The notes under the pieces: model-generated
Database searches by the model: none
The model's input: the letters and a program-made list of their open reading frames with translations, nothing else
Told to the model about the DNA's origin: nothing
Assembly: GCA_965224205.1 (NCBI GenBank)
Contig: CBDCYN010000009.1
Span: forward strand, 372,001 to 436,000
Source of the DNA: CBDCYN01 sp965224205
GTDB lineage: Bacteria > Planctomycetota > Phycisphaerae > Phycisphaerales > Phycisphaeraceae
Length of the DNA: 64,000 nt
Reading direction: 5' to 3'
Position numbers and translations under genes: made by a program
In this document: positions 15,951-23,980 of the stretch, one piece after another
Numbering within the stretch: position 1 is the stretch's first letter
How the letters are laid out: every line of letters starts with the position of its first letter

Positions 15951-16014
15951 GGTTATGGCAGGGGAGAACGTACTCACATCCGAACGTTCACCTTATTCAC
16001 GGGGCACTTCTGCC

Positions 16015-17196
16015 ATGGTCTTATTCATCTTACGAGGCGTTTTCATCCTGCTGGCGGCATCGGTCACGGTGCTGTATGTGATTGCTTTCCAAGAAGATCA
16101 GGGGGTCGATTTCTACCCGATCCTCCTGATGATCGGTCTGACACTGGCGGCGGCCGGGGCGATCGTGTGCTCGGACGTCTATTACAATAAAAAGAAACTA
16201 TCTTCGGTCTCGGGGGTGTTCCTGGGTCTGGTTGCGGGATTGGTCGCGGCGTATGCGTTGAGCTTCGTCGTCGACCTGATCGGGCGGCTGATGGCCCCGA
16301 TGGACCCGACCCGGCAGATTGCGTTCTACAACCTGCTCGAAGGGGCGAAGGTGATTATTGGGCTCATGACGTGCTACATCGGCATCTCCATGGTGCTCCA
16401 GACCAAAGACGACTTCCGGTTCGTGATCCCTTACGTGGAGTTCACGAAGCAGATCCGTGGCCAGCGACCGATCCTGCTCGACACGAGCGTGATCATCGAC
16501 GGGCGGGTCCTAGATATTGTCGAGACGCGGGTGCTCCAGGGATTGATGGTGGTCCCCAAATTCGTCCTCCACGAGCTTCAGCAGGTCGCCGACTCGACGG
16601 ATAAGCTCCGCCGGGCTCGCGGGCGGCGGGGACTGGACGTGCTCAACAAGCTCCAGCACCACGATGCGGTGGACTTAAGCATCGAGGACGCCGACGCCGA
16701 GGGCCCCACCGTCGACCAGAAGCTGATCTCCCTGGCCCAGCGGATACAAGCCCGGGTGATGACCAACGACTTCAACCTCAACAAGATCGCCGCGGTCCGG
16801 GGGGTGGAGGTGATCAACCTCAACGACCTGGCCAAGGCGATGCAGCCGACGGTGCTCCCGGGTGAATCGCTGGTTGTGAACATCATCAAACCCGGCGAAT
16901 CGTCAACCCAGGGTGTGGGCTACATGGATGATGGGACGATGGTCGTCGTAGAAAGCGCCCGACACCTGATCGGCCAACAGGTTGACGCCGTGGTCACCAG
17001 CATGCTCCAGACCTCCGCCGGGCGGATGGTCTTCTGCCGAACCGCGAGCGGCGGCGCCGAGCACCCCGAGGTGTCCGAAGCCCACAAAAAGCGACAGACC
17101 AAGCCGGTCGTCAAGCCCGAGGCGGTCAAGCAGGTGAAGAAGTCCAATAAGAATTCGGGGAACCGCCCCGCCTCAGCCGATACAATTCCGCTTTAG
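16015..17196 (+). CDS. PIN-TRAM domain membrane protein (YacL-like)
   Basis: About 393 aa from the chosen ATG, which opens directly with a membrane helix (MVLFILRGVFILLAASVTVL); in-frame starts exist at 15820, 15952 and 15958. There are about four transmembrane segments, then a PIN nuclease-like domain with PILLDTSVIIDGRVLDI, FVLHELQQVADS, RGRRGLDVLNKL and RVMTNDFNLNKIA, which supply the conserved acidic residues. A TRAM-type RNA-binding region follows (GESLVVNIIKPGESSTQGVG, then GQQVDAVVTSML). The C-terminal tail is lysine-rich. This is the YacL family of membrane-anchored PIN proteins; RNA cleavage or tRNA binding is a family expectation, and its exact role is not known. It stands alone. 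Confidence 0.88.
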   Translation: MVLFILRGVFILLAASVTVLYVIAFQEDQGVDFYPILLMIGLTLAAAGAIVCSDVYYNKKKLSSVSGVFLGLVAGLVAAYALSFVVDLIGRLMAPMDPTRQIAFYNLLEGAKVIIGLMTCYIGISMVLQTKDDFRFVIPYVEFTKQIRGQRPILLDTSVIIDGRVLDIVETRVLQGLMVVPKFVLHELQQVADSTDKLRRARGRRGLDVLNKLQHHDAVDLSIEDADAEGPTVDQKLISLAQRIQARVMTNDFNLNKIAAVRGVEVINLNDLAKAMQPTVLPGESLVVNIIKPGESSTQGVGYMDDGTMVVVESARHLIGQQVDAVVTSMLQTSAGRMVFCRTASGGAEHPEVSEAHKKRQTKPVVKPEAVKQVKKSNKNSGNRPASADTIPL

Positions 17197-17311
17197 TCGT
17201 GAATCACAGCGGGAATGGCAACGGCGGTGGGTTGGCTAGGGGCGATCCGCGCGGTACTCTTCTTTGATCCCTGCGGGACCGACGACCCGCCGCCAGAGAC
17301 TTAACCTTCAC

Positions 17312-17415
17312 ATATACACATCGTGTATCAAAGGACCACGTCGGTGATGTATAGGGCACCGAAGATTTCCTTGCCGAATACACGAATCAAGCCGTATTTT
17401 CATCCGGGATCGGTA
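17312..17415 (+). repeat. Dispersed ~110-bp repeat, copy 2
   Basis: Begins ATATACACATCGTGTATC and continues AAAGGACCACGTCGG, GGGCACCGAAGATTTCC, TTGCCGAATACACGAATC, GCCGTATTTTCATCC, GATCGGTAT; these blocks align in order with copy 4 at 45398. It ends 7 bp before the ATG of the phosphoesterase gene. TTGCCG-18 bp-TATTTT inside it could act as that gene's promoter. Confidence 0.65.
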
Positions 17416-17421
17416 TAACGC

Positions 17422-17910
17422 ATGAAAATCGGGGTCATCAGTGACACGCACGACCGTTTACCCACGTTCCGTCGGGCGGTGGCGATGTTCCGCCGGCTGG
17501 GCGTTGAGGCGATCTTCCATGCTGGGGATTACGTCGCCCCGTTCGCGGCGAAGCTGATCGCCCCGGATGTCCTGCCGATCCCGCTGTACTGCGTTTACGG
17601 CAACAACGACGGTGAGCGGGCGGGTTTGAAGAAAATACTACCCAGGGTCGTGGACGGCCCGCTCACCGTGCAGCTGGCGGGGCACACAATCGTGATGCAC
17701 CACTTCATCGATTGGCTTGAACCCAAGCACATGAGCCCCGCTGACATCGTGATCACCGGTCACACCCACGAGATCGTCAACGAGCACCGCGACGGCAAGC
17801 TGTACCTCAACCCCGGCGAGTGCTGCGGCTGGGTCAACGATCGGTGCACCGTGGCCCTGCTGGACCTGACGAGCCTCAAAGCGGATATCGTCGACGTCGA
17901 CGGATCATGA
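17422..17910 (+). CDS. YfcE/MJ0936-family metallophosphoesterase
   Basis: A 162-aa cytosolic phosphodiesterase of the YfcE type. All metal-binding blocks are present: ISDTHDR (Asp and His), FHAGDYV, CVYGNNDGER, VMHHFID and ITGHTHEIV near residue 115. The length is normal for the family. Enzymes of this family hydrolyse phosphodiesters with two bound metals; the natural substrate is usually unknown. The ATG at 17422 starts with the conserved MKIGVISD and lies immediately after dispersed-repeat copy 2, so its upstream region was replaced or supplied by that repeat. No Shine-Dalgarno sequence is obvious. Confidence 0.9.
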   Translation: MKIGVISDTHDRLPTFRRAVAMFRRLGVEAIFHAGDYVAPFAAKLIAPDVLPIPLYCVYGNNDGERAGLKKILPRVVDGPLTVQLAGHTIVMHHFIDWLEPKHMSPADIVITGHTHEIVNEHRDGKLYLNPGECCGWVNDRCTVALLDLTSLKADIVDVDGS

Positions 17911-18002
17911 GAAACCCGCAACGCCATGGCTGACGGCAACGGGTGACAAGCCAGTTACGCCTTTATCCGCCCCAAGTGGCGTCGCCGCGCTGATCGTAGA
18001 CA

Positions 18003-19466
18003 ATGTCAGGTATGACCCGACCGATCCATTCCGCAGGGGTTCTATGCCGCCACTCCGGCTGGCTGTGGGGCATAGCCCTCGTCACGCTGGTGGGTTGTGT
18101 CCAGCTCAAGCCCAACCCGTATCTGGCTTCGATCTACGAAACCCCGGCCCAGCACAACCGGCCAGATCGCAACCCGGTGATCGTCATCCCGGGCATCCTG
18201 GGCACGACTTTGGTGTACCCCCAGACGCAAACGATGGTCTGGGGGGCATTCGGGGGTGATTCGGTCAACCCCGAACGGCCCGACGGGGCTCGTATGCTTG
18301 CCCTGCCGATGGGAGTGGGGCGCCCGTTCAAATCACTCAAAGATTCGGTGATTCCCGACGGGGCGCTGGAGCGGTTCCAGGTGAGCCTCTGGGGGCTGCC
18401 GGTGTTCCTCAACGCCTATGTCCATATCCTCTCGACCCTCGGGTCGGGCGGGTTCATCGACGAGCAGCTGGTCAAGGCCAACGCCCTCGACTACGGCGAC
18501 GACCACTTCACCTGCTTCCAATTCGATTATGACTGGCGACGCGACAACGTCGAGAACGCCAAACGCCTGCACGGGTTTATCGAAGAGAAGAAGACCCAGG
18601 TCCAGGAAGAGATCCAACGCCGATTCGAAATCGAGGATTACGACGTGAAGTTCGACATCGTCGCCCACTCGATGGGCGGGCTGATCACCCGGTACTACCT
18701 CCGGTACGGGGCCAAGGACCTGCCGGCCGACGGCTCGAACCCCACGGTCACCTGGGCGGGGGCGGAGCACGTGAGCCGGGCGATCCTCGTGGGCACCCCC
18801 AACGCCGGGTCCCAGAACGCCCTGTACCAGCTGGTCCACGGGACCCGGTTCGCGATGTTCCTGCCGGGGGTAGCTCCCGCAATCCTTGGGACGATGCCGT
18901 CGGTTTATCAACTGATGCCTCGAGGGCGGCACAAGACCGTCACGAACGACGAGACCGGTGAACCGCTGGAGGATCTATTCGACCCATCGGTGTGGCAGAA
19001 GATGCGCTGGGGCTTGGCGTCGCAAGACCAGGACGAGGTGTTGGCGATGCTGTTACCCGCAGTCAAAGACCCGACCGCACGGCGCAAGATTGCGTTGGAC
19101 CACCAGCGCAAGTGCCTGTTGCGGGCTCGACAGTTCACCGAGGCTCTGGATACGCCGGTTTCTCCGCCAGACGGTCTGGAGTTGTACCTCTTCGCCGGCG
19201 ACGCCGAGCCGACCGCCTCGCACGCGCGGTTCGATCCGGCAACCGGCAAGCTGTGGATCAGCGGCACCAGCCCCGGTGACGGCACGGTGACCCGCGATAG
19301 CGCCACGATGGACGAACGTTTAGGTCGACCTTGGACACCGCGTCTCCAAAGCCCGGTCCACTGGCGGCAGGTCTTCTTCATCTTCAACGACCACCTGGGG
19401 ATGACCCAGGACGACGCCTTTTCGGACAATGTCTTGTACCTGCTGCTGGAAGATTCACGTCAATAG
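18003..19466 (+). CDS. LCAT-like (PF02450-type) lipase/acyltransferase lipoprotein
   Basis: A 487-aa alpha/beta hydrolase related to lecithin:cholesterol acyltransferase. The N-terminus is a lipoprotein signal (LWGIALVTLVGC). The catalytic region shows PVIVIPGILGT, the nucleophile elbow VAHSMGGLITRYYLRYG (Ser near residue 222), ILVGTPNAGS, GDGTVTRDSA, and a late His in FNDHLGM before the end. It probably acts on lipids or esters at the outer or inner membrane surface. The ATG at 18012 is an alternative start. It is not in an obvious operon with the export gene 205 bp downstream. Confidence 0.85.
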   Translation: MSGMTRPIHSAGVLCRHSGWLWGIALVTLVGCVQLKPNPYLASIYETPAQHNRPDRNPVIVIPGILGTTLVYPQTQTMVWGAFGGDSVNPERPDGARMLALPMGVGRPFKSLKDSVIPDGALERFQVSLWGLPVFLNAYVHILSTLGSGGFIDEQLVKANALDYGDDHFTCFQFDYDWRRDNVENAKRLHGFIEEKKTQVQEEIQRRFEIEDYDVKFDIVAHSMGGLITRYYLRYGAKDLPADGSNPTVTWAGAEHVSRAILVGTPNAGSQNALYQLVHGTRFAMFLPGVAPAILGTMPSVYQLMPRGRHKTVTNDETGEPLEDLFDPSVWQKMRWGLASQDQDEVLAMLLPAVKDPTARRKIALDHQRKCLLRARQFTEALDTPVSPPDGLELYLFAGDAEPTASHARFDPATGKLWISGTSPGDGTVTRDSATMDERLGRPWTPRLQSPVHWRQVFFIFNDHLGMTQDDAFSDNVLYLLLEDSRQ

Positions 19467-19671
19467 TCGATGGCCCGCGGAAAATCGACGCTTCATCCCG
19501 CGAGTTGGGCGATGCTTAGGACGGGGCTTCGTTGGCCACGGGTTTGAAGGATGGTCACAGGCCGGTAAAGTACCTCCTCAAAGGCCCGGTTCAAACCTGG
19601 TCATGACAGAGCTACGCTCTGCGTGCCGGCCGCGTTGGGCCGGTGCAACGAGATGATCTGGAGCTGACCAC

Positions 19672-20775
19672 ATGAAGATTAAGTCGGATCTCAGCTGGCC
19701 CCGCATCGGTCCCGGGCTGGTGTTGTGTTACTTCTTCTTGTCGGGCTGCTCCCTGTGGACCGGGTCGGCGTTCGAAGAAGAAAAGAAACCGCCGTATACC
19801 CTGATCGAGGCCGATGACTACACCGATTACACCGCGGCCCACCCCGCGGTGGTGAACAAAGAAACGGTTACCCTCCCGGTCGAGCCTAGCCAAGCCCCCC
19901 CGGCGGATTATGTCCTGGGCCCTAACGATATCCTGCACATCAACGTGTTCGGCCAGCCGGAGCTAGGCAGCCCCATGGTGCCCGGGTCACGGCCGCTGGG
20001 CTCGCGGGTCGACGGCAACGGCAACATCCAGCTGCCGATGGTCAATACCATCCAGGTCACGGGGTTAACCGTCTCGCAGGTCCAGGACAAGCTCCGCGAC
20101 GCGTTCAAGGAGTACATCGCCAAGCCGTGGGTCGTCGTGGAGGTGCTCGAACACCGCTCCCAGCCGGTCTATCTCGTGGGCCAGTTCAACAACCCGGGCG
20201 TGCAGTACATGGACCGACCCACGAATCTGCTGCGGGCGATCGCTCTGGGCTTGGGTTTAGCCGAAGACGCGGACATCCGCGGCGCTCGTTTGCTTCGCAA
20301 CGACCGGATCGTCTCGGTCGATATCTACCGCCTGCTGCGTGAGGGGGCGTTCGACCAGAACGTGTGGCTCCAACCCAACGACACGGTCTATGTCCCGGAC
20401 AATAGGGACCAGCAGGTCTACGTCGTGGGCGATGTGAAGGAGGCCGGGGCGATCCCGATGGTCCACGGCCGGTTGATGCTCGCTCAGGCCCTGGCCGAGG
20501 CCGGCGGCCCGGGTCGGTCGGGCGCCGATTGGCAGCAGATCGGGATCATCCGGTCGCTATCCCCGACGCGCGGGGAGATGATTGTCGTGGACCTGGAAAA
20601 AATCCTCGAAGGCAAGACCCTGCCTTATCCCCTGCTACCCGGGGATATCGTCTATGTCCCACGCACGTCGTTGGGCGAATGGAACGACGCGATCAGCGAG
20701 ATCCTGCCCAGCCTCCAGCTGATCGGGGCGACCCTCCAGCCGTTCGTGCAGATCCGGTTCCTGAGCGACGATTAG
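19672..20775 (+). CDS. Polysaccharide export lipoprotein (Wza-like, SLBB)
   Basis: A 367-aa outer-membrane or periplasmic export protein. It has a lipobox (YFFLSGCSLW), then the polysaccharide-export domain (DYVLGPNDILHINVFGQPE, GNIQLPMVNTIQVTGLTV, KPWVVVEVLEH) and two SLBB-type segments (VYLVGQFNNPGVQYM and VYVVGDVKEAGAIPM). A GGAG ribosome site lies 9 nt before the ATG. Members of this family form the channel that exports capsule or exopolysaccharide. The neighbouring sulfotransferase and the O-acetyltransferase pair 4 kb upstream fit a role in surface polysaccharide, but no polymerase or glycosyltransferases are in the window. Confidence 0.9.
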   Translation: MKIKSDLSWPRIGPGLVLCYFFLSGCSLWTGSAFEEEKKPPYTLIEADDYTDYTAAHPAVVNKETVTLPVEPSQAPPADYVLGPNDILHINVFGQPELGSPMVPGSRPLGSRVDGNGNIQLPMVNTIQVTGLTVSQVQDKLRDAFKEYIAKPWVVVEVLEHRSQPVYLVGQFNNPGVQYMDRPTNLLRAIALGLGLAEDADIRGARLLRNDRIVSVDIYRLLREGAFDQNVWLQPNDTVYVPDNRDQQVYVVGDVKEAGAIPMVHGRLMLAQALAEAGGPGRSGADWQQIGIIRSLSPTRGEMIVVDLEKILEGKTLPYPLLPGDIVYVPRTSLGEWNDAISEILPSLQLIGATLQPFVQIRFLSDD

Positions 20776-20879
20776 CGCGGTTTGCGATCGAACGTCGAGA
20801 CCTCACGTGAAGTTTGTTGGGGATAGGTCTACGGTCATCCCCTCACCAAGGAACGATACACGGGGGGATGAATTTCAGA

Positions 20880-20919
20880 GAGTATCTATCCATAAGATGG
20901 ATAGATACTCTTCTTGTTT
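20880..20919 (+). terminator. Rho-independent terminator after the export gene
   Basis: GAGTATCTATCCA (20880-20892) and TGGATAGATACTC (20898-20910) form a perfect 13-bp stem with a 5-nt loop, followed by TTCTTGTTT. It is about 105 bp after the export gene stop. Confidence 0.75.
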
Positions 20920-21045
20920 GTGCCTCGGACCTCGACCGTTTGTAATGTGGGCAAGGGTCACCTCCATGTGCTTGGGGTCCATTGGATCTCGGTTGATGTG
21001 GCGATTATACATAAGAGCCACCCTTGGCCCGATCATGGATACGAG

Positions 21046-21639
21046 ATGACACCGAACCTCGGCGAAAACACGGTCATCGTCACCGGCTTACCTCGCTCAG
21101 GCACCTCGATGATGATGCAGATGCTCCACACTGGCGGCCTGCCGGTGCTTACCGACACCCTACGCACCGCCGACCCCGACAACCCCAAGGGGTACTTCGA
21201 GTATGAACCGGTCAAGAAGATCAAGACCGATCGGTCTTGGCTCGATCTGGCGCGCGGCAAGGCCGTGAAGATGGTCCATCTCTTGCTCTACGACCTCCCG
21301 GCCGACCGGTCTTACCAGGTGATCCTGATGCGGCGAAACATTGACGAGATCCTCGCCTCGCAGACAGCGATGCTCCAACGCATGGGCAAGAAAGGCGCCG
21401 CCCTGCCCGCCGATCAGCTCGCCGCCACGTTCACCCAGCAGCTCGACAAAGCGCAGCGATGGTTAGACGACCAGGTTCATATCAATGCCATCGTGATCCA
21501 CCATCACGACATCTTGACTCACCCCCAGGCTCAGGCTTTGCGTATTAGCGACTTTTTGGGTGGCCAACTCGACGTCAATGCCATGGCCGAAACGGTCGAC
21601 CCGACGCTATACCGCCAGCGCTTATCGTCAAAGGGGTGA
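21046..21639 (+). CDS. Sulfotransferase family protein
   Basis: A 197-aa protein that starts with the PAPS-binding 5' loop (VIVTGLPRSGTSMMMQML) at residues 9-26. A second conserved block, HINAIVIHHHDIL near residue 150, occupies the place of the 3'-phosphate site. The ATG at 21046 is chosen because the PAPS loop follows directly; the frame is open up to 20914, but that part contains the terminator-proximal region. Family members transfer sulfate from PAPS to sugars or other acceptors in the cytosol. It is short for the family. It is next to the polysaccharide export gene but separated from it by a terminator. Confidence 0.82.
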   Translation: MTPNLGENTVIVTGLPRSGTSMMMQMLHTGGLPVLTDTLRTADPDNPKGYFEYEPVKKIKTDRSWLDLARGKAVKMVHLLLYDLPADRSYQVILMRRNIDEILASQTAMLQRMGKKGAALPADQLAATFTQQLDKAQRWLDDQVHINAIVIHHHDILTHPQAQALRISDFLGGQLDVNAMAETVDPTLYRQRLSSKG

Positions 21640-22449
21640 CAGATGCATAAGGACTTTCACCGGGACAACCCGTGTTTTGCCCCCCCACCAGCCGCATTTG
21701 CGGATGCGTGGCACTTTGTCCGCCGCTGGTTGTACAGATTTTTAGCTGTCCCCCGAACCATGCCTACAGCGTTTTCTTGATTCATATGGAGCCTTCCTGG
21801 ATGACGATCGGCCCAAATAACCCGCTGCCTGGCGGTCGTGGCACGCTGTGAAGCTCTAGATGAACTTCGAAACCATTCTAAGACGATTCCAATCATATGC
21901 GCCGATTTTTCGGATTGAATGTTGAATTAAGTTCGTATTGATGATATTCTATGTACAACCGTTGCCGGTGAGGATTACCTTACGGGTTTATAAAATCATC
22001 ACGAGGGCGACGGAGGTGTCACTAGACGCCAGAATAGAGAAGGAGGGAGAGAGAAGGCATTGAGGTGAAGCATTTCGAGGCAAGATGGATCATATCTAAT
22101 CATTTTGTAGTGGAGAGGTGGAGCTAGGTTCTGTTTCAGAACTCGTTTTGAGTGTCGTCAGGTGTGCTGCTGGCTGCTAGCCAACCAGTGTAGCCCGCAA
22201 AAAACTCGAGGATTCACACGGGTGGACAAGCCGACAGTGCCCCCCCGATTCACGATTTGATTGAAACTCAGGCGGTCTACACCTCGTGGCTGGCTGACCG
22301 CTGGCCGTTGATGAGGACAACACAATGATCACCGCGGCCTATTGAATGGAAAACCGTGCATCTTTCGTTGCGCCACGAGGCGCGTCGTGAACATTTCTAC
22401 ACCAAGCGTGGCCTGATCCACGCAGATCTGAATCTGAGGAGGTTTTTCG
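21640..22449. other. 810-bp non-coding region before the secreted protein gene
   Basis: No ORF in it looks real. It contains a C7 run (21678-21684), purine-rich repeats (GGAGGGAGAGAGAAGG near 22043) and a possible promoter TTGAAT-17 bp-TATTCT at 21922-21950, which would give a leader of about 490 nt for the gene at 22450. An ORF from 22356 overlaps the ribosome site of that gene and is not supported. Confidence 0.35.
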
Positions 22450-23262
22450 ATGAACGTCATGAACAAAGGATTTACTTTATTAACTGCGGCCGCGGCGTGC
22501 GTGATGACGACCGGGGTGGCGACCGCGGATATCGAGGTCGGGCTACAAGGTTTCGCCTCAACCGATGGCGCGGGTGTGACCGGTCGCTACGGGGACGCGG
22601 GCCTATTCCTGGGACCCGATTTCAACTACCCGGGTTCAGACACCGGGCCCTACAACAACAAAAACGGGTACCGCGAGTTCTTCAACTGGCGGTGGGACAA
22701 CGTGACCATGAAGATCTTCGACGGGATCGGCGACGGCTCGGCCAATGCCGGTGACGCCCTGATCTCGGGCACCATGACCCGGATCGTGGACGTGATCGAC
22801 GGCGTGAACCGTTCGTGGGGGGTCGAGATCAACCTCAGCGGGCTCAAGTACCGCAACTCCGCTGACGTCATCTCCAACGCGGTCTACAACGACAACATCC
22901 TCGCGGTCTTGGCCACCAACCCCGAGGCAAGCACCGGCTATGGTTACGAGTGGATGAACCTGGACCTGACGGTCACCCCTTACCCGGGTTACAGCGGCTC
23001 GGTCCCCTCGACCGGTTGGGTCGGCAGTGCCATGCCCTGGCTGGGTCACTATAACGTCGCCGAGCTGCACCTCGATGCACGGGGGCTGACCTTCGAAGCC
23101 TGGTACGAGAATCAATCCCCCACCAAGTGGTACGGCGTGGGGGACACCAAAGCCGACGTGATCCCGGGAACGATCGTCACCGTGCCGGTCCCGTCCGCGG
23201 CCGCGACGGGCCTCGCGGGCATCATCGCACTGGCTGCACGGAAGCTGCGTAAAGGCGCTTGA
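22450..23262 (+). CDS. Secreted protein with PEP-CTERM-like tail
   Basis: A 270-aa protein. An excellent AGGAGG lies 8 nt before ATG 22450. The signal peptide is MNKGFTLLTAAAACVMTTGV with cleavage near ATAD. The mature part is rich in Gly, Asn, Tyr and Trp and has no domain I recognise (FFNWRWDNVTMKIFDG, GYEWMNLDLTVTPYPGYSG). The C-terminus VPVPSAAATGLAGIIALAARKLRK has the layout of a VPxP/PEP-CTERM sorting signal: a proline motif, a hydrophobic helix and a basic end. It would be exported and anchored or processed by an exosortase. A strong terminator follows at 23416. Confidence 0.8.
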   Translation: MNVMNKGFTLLTAAAACVMTTGVATADIEVGLQGFASTDGAGVTGRYGDAGLFLGPDFNYPGSDTGPYNNKNGYREFFNWRWDNVTMKIFDGIGDGSANAGDALISGTMTRIVDVIDGVNRSWGVEINLSGLKYRNSADVISNAVYNDNILAVLATNPEASTGYGYEWMNLDLTVTPYPGYSGSVPSTGWVGSAMPWLGHYNVAELHLDARGLTFEAWYENQSPTKWYGVGDTKADVIPGTIVTVPVPSAAATGLAGIIALAARKLRKGA

Positions 23263-23363
23263 TCGTCGGATCACCTATCGTTCGCAACAGACGGATTGAC
23301 CCTTCGATCTAAAGTGGAACACCGGTGGGGTGACCCATCCGCTTCGATCGGCCGGCATACGTA

Positions 23364-23387
23364 TTCGCGTCCTATCAAGGACGCGAA
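23364..23387. repeat. 9-bp stem hairpin
   Basis: TTCGCGTCC (23364-23372) and GGACGCGAA (23379-23387) pair perfectly around a 6-nt loop. It precedes the terminator at 23416; it lacks a T run, so its role is uncertain. Confidence 0.45.
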
Positions 23388-23415
23388 ATGGGCGCGCGGT
23401 GATCGAAGCGTCGAT

Positions 23416-23450
23416 AAGCACAGGCCGTCCTTACGGCCTGTGCTTTTGTG
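23416..23450 (+). terminator. Rho-independent terminator
   Basis: AAGCACAGGCCGT (23416-23428) and ACGGCCTGTGCTT (23433-23445) form a 13-bp stem with a CCTT loop, followed by TTGTG. It ends the transcript of the secreted protein gene at 22450-23262. Confidence 0.75.
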
Positions 23451-23980
23451 CGTTATGGTAGTCGTCGAAGGGTCCTCGAGAGATCACCCATGACCTTATT
23501 TCATTGCCCTCAGGGCCCCTTGCCGCCGGGTGCCTTCCGTCCTGGGTCGCCAGTTCCTGGTGTGGCCGGACAAGGGAATTCTTGACCTATCCATCCCCGG
23601 ATGACAACACCGCATACTTCGCGTTTACGCGGCAAGACAAACCCGAACCGGCTTAATCCCCCAAGACGAGCGGTTTTTTTATACGTGATGCCTACGCTGC
23701 CGATCACGGAGATAAAAAATCTTGCTTAAAGCTGGCCCAAAGCGTGAATATATTGTTTCATTACCTTGGCTGCGTGATCAACAGATGATCCATATCGCAG
23801 CGACCACGGCACAACAGCAGCGGCCACGCCGCAGAAGGTGCGAGAAACATATCACGGCAGGTGCCGGGGGAAACCAAGAAGCATAGGGCCACGCGGACTC
23901 GATCGTGCTTGGCGAACCGCCAAGGGTGAAGGGTTGCGCGCGATGATCATGAACGTGTGAGGCGACACAGGAAACCTAAC
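23451..23980. other. Intergenic region with possible promoter and T7 tract
   Basis: No gene supported. A T7 run preceded by a weak GC stem (23655-23686) could be another terminator. TTAAAG-17 bp-TATATT ending at 23754 is a possible promoter for the next gene. Confidence 0.3.

Noticed and set aside
15820..16014. N-terminal extension of the PIN-TRAM protein
   Set aside because: No ribosome site at the GTG, no conserved-looking residues, and a good promoter lies inside the extension.
22356..22754. 132-codon ORF before the secreted protein
   Set aside because: It overlaps the strong AGGAGG and the first 300 bp of the PEP-CTERM gene in another frame and is Arg-rich without domains.
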